From assembly GCA_003456125.1 (NCBI GenBank), contig DMPD01000102.1, positions 1 to 6,220 of the forward strand: DNA of 6,220 nucleotides, given 5' to 3'. Under the pieces are notes generated by a model that was given only the letters and a program-made list of their open reading frames with translations, searched no databases and was not told the DNA's origin. The translations under genes were made by a program, and so were the position numbers. Origin of the DNA: Cyanobacteria bacterium UBA8156. Its GTDB lineage: Bacteria > Cyanobacteriota > Cyanobacteriia > Pseudanabaenales > Pseudanabaenaceae. This document shows, piece after piece, positions 4,332 through 6,220 of the stretch. Position 1 is the first letter of the stretch. The number at the start of each line of letters is the position of its first letter.

Positions 4332-5735
4332 CTAGACCCCCACGGCTTTTTTGTAGGCTTCGTCCAACACCTCGCTGAGGGTGGGATGGGCGTGGACATG
4401 GCGGGCCAAATCTTGGACACGGGCCCGCTGGGCGATCGCCCCGGCCGCTTCATGGATAATATCGGAGGCGTGCAACCCCAGGATGTGCACCCCCAACAAT
4501 TCGCCGGTATCCTGACGGTAGACAATTTTGGCCAGACCGTCGGTTTCCAACTCCGCCAACGCCTTGGAATTGCCCTTGAAGTAGGTGCGGGCCGTGCCCA
4601 CCGGAAACCCTTCGGCGATCGCCCGCTCTTTGGCTTGGGGTTCCGTCAGCCCCACAAATCCAATTTCGGGATGGGTAAAAGCAGCGGCGGGGATGCTGTG
4701 GTAGTCCACCGTGGCGGGACGGCCACAAATGTTTTCGACCGCCGCAATCCCTTGGGCCGAAGCCGTATGGGCCAACATCATCCGCCCGGTGACATCGCCG
4801 ATCGCCCAGACGTGGGGGGCGGTCGTCGCCAAGTGTTCGTCCACTTCGATAAACCCGCGGCGGTTGGGGGCAATACCCACCGTTTCCAGTCCCAAATCTT
4901 GGCTGACGGGCACCCGGCCGGTGGCCACCAAACAGGCATCCACCTCCACCACCTCCACCACCTCTTTGGTCTTGGCATCCGCCAACTCAATCACCACCGG
5001 CGAGCCGGGAATAACCCGTTTGGCCAATGTCCCGGTGTAGGTCTCAATGTCGCGGGGTTGGATCAAAATCCGTTCCGCCTGTTTGGCAATGTCGGGATCG
5101 AAGCCGGGCATCAGGTGATCCAATGCTTCAATCATCGTCACTTCGCAGCCCAGGGCTGTATAAATATCGGAAAACTCCAAACCAATGTAGCCGCTGCCGA
5201 TAATGGCAACCCATTGGGGGAGGCGTTCTAGGGCGATCGCCTGATCGCTGGTGAACACGGTTTGGCCATCTAGTTCAATGCCCGGCGGCACAAAGGGCAC
5301 CGAGCCCGTGGCCAAAATCACATCGCGGGCCGTCACCCGGCGATCGCCCACCTGCACGGCTTGGGGCCCCGCCAGCCGACCGTGGCCCCGCAGCACTTCA
5401 ATCCCCAACCGCGCAAAACTTTTGGTGAGGGCTTCCCGTAACTGGGATACGGTCTTGTGGGCGTGTTGGGCAATGGTTTCCCGTTGGAACGAAACCGACT
5501 CTACCGCAATACCGAGGGCTTGCAAGCGGTGGCGATCGTGCAATTCCCGCACCTTGCCCGCCGCCGCCAACAGCGCTTTGGAGGGAATGCAGCCCCGATT
5601 CACACAGGTGCCGCCCATATCCCCCGACTCGACAATGGCCGTTTTCAGACCGCAAGCCGCCGCATGCAACGCGGCGCCGTGGCCGCCTACACCCGCCCCC
5701 ACAATCACCAGATCGAAATCAAACGTATCGGTCAC
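4332..5735 (-). CDS. lpdA: Dihydrolipoyl dehydrogenase (E3)
   Basis: FAD-dependent E3 component that reoxidises the dihydrolipoyl groups of the pyruvate dehydrogenase complex and of the glycine cleavage system, passing electrons to NAD. The 467-residue product is full length. It has the FAD-binding GAGVGG at 13-18, the redox-active disulfide C44/C49 in GGTCVNRGCIPSK (41-53), the NAD-binding GSGYIG at 180-185, ATGRVP at 271-276 and AIGDV at 311-315. The C-terminal HAHPTLSE at 448-455 carries the catalytic His450/Glu455 pair. The wording of GAGVGGHGAALHA is typical of cyanobacterial LpdA. Translation starts at a GTG (5735) with AGAGGT 5 bases upstream. It follows the TerB-like gene by 48 bp and precedes petM by 62 bp, all on the minus strand. 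Confidence 0.96.
   Translation of the reverse strand: MTDTFDFDLVIVGAGVGGHGAALHAAACGLKTAIVESGDMGGTCVNRGCIPSKALLAAAGKVRELHDRHRLQALGIAVESVSFQRETIAQHAHKTVSQLREALTKSFARLGIEVLRGHGRLAGPQAVQVGDRRVTARDVILATGSVPFVPPGIELDGQTVFTSDQAIALERLPQWVAIIGSGYIGLEFSDIYTALGCEVTMIEALDHLMPGFDPDIAKQAERILIQPRDIETYTGTLAKRVIPGSPVVIELADAKTKEVVEVVEVDACLVATGRVPVSQDLGLETVGIAPNRRGFIEVDEHLATTAPHVWAIGDVTGRMMLAHTASAQGIAAVENICGRPATVDYHSIPAAAFTHPEIGFVGLTEPQAKERAIAEGFPVGTARTYFKGNSKALAELETDGLAKIVYRQDTGELLGVHILGLHASDIIHEAAGAIAQRARVQDLARHVHAHPTLSEVLDEAYKKAVGV
4941..4964 (-). repeat. 9-bp tandem repeat inside lpdA
   Basis: CACCTCCAC (plus strand) is repeated with period 9 for about 2.7 copies. It is in frame and encodes VVEVVEV at residues 259-265, in the part just before the conserved DACLVATGR. 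The reading frame and the conserved flanks are intact. Confidence 0.85.
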
Positions 5736-5740
5736 GCCAA

Positions 5741-5746
5741 ACCTCT
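5741..5746 (-). promoter_or_regulatory. Shine-Dalgarno sequence of lpdA
   Basis: On the minus strand AGAGGT lies 5 bases before the GTG at 5735. No in-frame ATG nearby fits the N-terminus, so this site supports GTG as the real start codon. Confidence 0.65.
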
Positions 5747-5783
5747 GTATCCCTAGCCCCCCTATTTTGCCACCGGTTTTGCC

Positions 5784-6220
5784 CTATTCCGACTGGAGCC
5801 AACCGGTTACGGTGCGGGCCGCCTGCCGTACCCCCTTGCCCAACGTTTCCAGCCAGGAAGGATGGTGTTCGGGATCGGGGGGAATCTGCGCCATCAAGGC
5901 ATGAAAGCGATCCAGAAAATCCCGCTCCGCCGGTTGAATCTGGGCATCGGCAAAGAGGGTGTTGGCCACCGCTGCCAGCACAATTTCCCGCTCTTGGGCC
6001 GTCGTGCGATCCAAAAACTGCAACAAACGGCGGTTGGTATCGCCTGGGGGCACCGGTGCCGCCAGCAAAGCCTGCAAATCCGGATCGTGGGCCAAATTGT
6101 AGCGGCGTAAGAGTTGCTCAAGGTAAGCCACTTCACCGGGGGCCAACGTTCCGTCGAGCCAGGCGGCACCAATGGCAATTTCCAGCAACTGGCGTTGGTG
6201 GGGCAGGGGCAGGGGCGAAA
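5784..6220 (-). CDS. TerB-like helical protein, N-terminus beyond the window
   Basis: The C-terminal 144 codons of a protein resembling the TerB (tellurite-resistance) domain family, small all-helical proteins often found in cyanobacteria with no proven role. Two similar acidic segments are visible: AAWLDGTLAPGE and, about 70 residues later, ANTLFADAQIQPAE, each a helix with an Asp-containing turn as in TerB repeats. The C-terminus (about 35 residues) is basic and amphipathic (LGKGVRQAARTVTGWLQ). The frame is open to base 6220 with an upstream SPLPLP stretch, so the TTG at 6188 is not the real start and the gene continues past the edge. lpdA begins 48 bp downstream, so the two probably share a transcript. 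Metal resistance should not be assumed from the family name. Confidence 0.65.
   Translation of the reverse strand, partial: SPLPLPHQRQLLEIAIGAAWLDGTLAPGEVAYLEQLLRRYNLAHDPDLQALLAAPVPPGDTNRRLLQFLDRTTAQEREIVLAAVANTLFADAQIQPAERDFLDRFHALMAQIPPDPEHHPSWLETLGKGVRQAARTVTGWLQSE
6200..6217 (-). repeat. 6-bp tandem repeat in the TerB-like gene
   Basis: GGGGCA is repeated three times on the plus strand (last copy GGGGCG). In the minus-strand reading frame it encodes a Pro-Leu run just upstream of the TerB-like helices, probably an interdomain linker. Confidence 0.7.

Noticed and set aside
4386..5231. Long plus-strand open frame (281 codons) opposite lpdA
   Set aside because: It lies wholly antisense to the conserved LpdA, is rich in Gly/His/Arg/Gln as expected from mirrored GC-rich codons, and has no recognisable motif.
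5251..5904. Plus-strand open frame (217 codons) opposite lpdA start and the TerB-like gene
   Set aside because: Antisense to two supported genes and their junction; composition (Pro, Ser, Arg) is that of a shadow frame.
1..6220. Search for tRNA, CRISPR, insertion sequence, attachment site or defence genes
   Set aside because: No cloverleaf-like segment, regularly spaced repeats, transposase motif or terminal inverted repeats were seen; coding density leaves little room.

Overview
The window comes from a cyanobacterium. It carries two genes for very small photosynthetic membrane subunits, psbZ (photosystem II) and petM (cytochrome b6f). It is GC-rich and, counted by eye, holds 12 copies of the HIP1 octamer GCGATCGC, a palindrome over-represented in many cyanobacterial genomes. 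I cannot name the genus. Nothing looks like a phage, transposon, CRISPR array or defence island; this is densely packed housekeeping chromosome.

Layout. The left block lies on the minus strand and reads yacP-like (NYN/PIN endonuclease family) > psbZ > ribH, with ribH cut by the left edge after 37 codons. The divergent plus-strand gene at 985-2655 encodes a large multi-pass membrane protein that resembles Wzy/O-antigen polymerases. It meets trpS (minus, 2652-3662) end to end, and the two stop codons share a TTAA palindrome. A roughly 209-bp divergent gap separates trpS from a small plus-strand gene (3872-4156) encoding a proline-rich/coiled-coil protein of unknown function. That gene ends 5 bp from the convergent stop of petM (minus, 4162-4269). 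The right block is minus-strand: a TerB-like gene cut by the right edge > lpdA (dihydrolipoyl dehydrogenase, GTG start) > petM.

How the genes relate. psbZ and petM serve the photosynthetic electron transport chain, at opposite ends of the plastoquinone pool. ribH makes the riboflavin precursor from which FAD derives, and LpdA is an FAD enzyme of the 2-oxo acid dehydrogenase complexes. TrpS charges tRNA-Trp. The YacP-like protein belongs to a family with a ribosome-associated mRNA-cleaving member in Bacillus (Rae1). These links are thematic; only the close spacing psbZ/ribH (6 bp) and TerB-like/lpdA (48 bp) argues for cotranscription.

The most notable sequence structure is a cluster of short perfect tandem duplications between about 3.66 and 4.97 kb. 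Two of them lie in the translation-initiation leaders of trpS and petM and duplicate the purine-rich, Shine-Dalgarno-like segment; two more lie inside coding sequence. I found no convincing evidence of a new multi-gene system.
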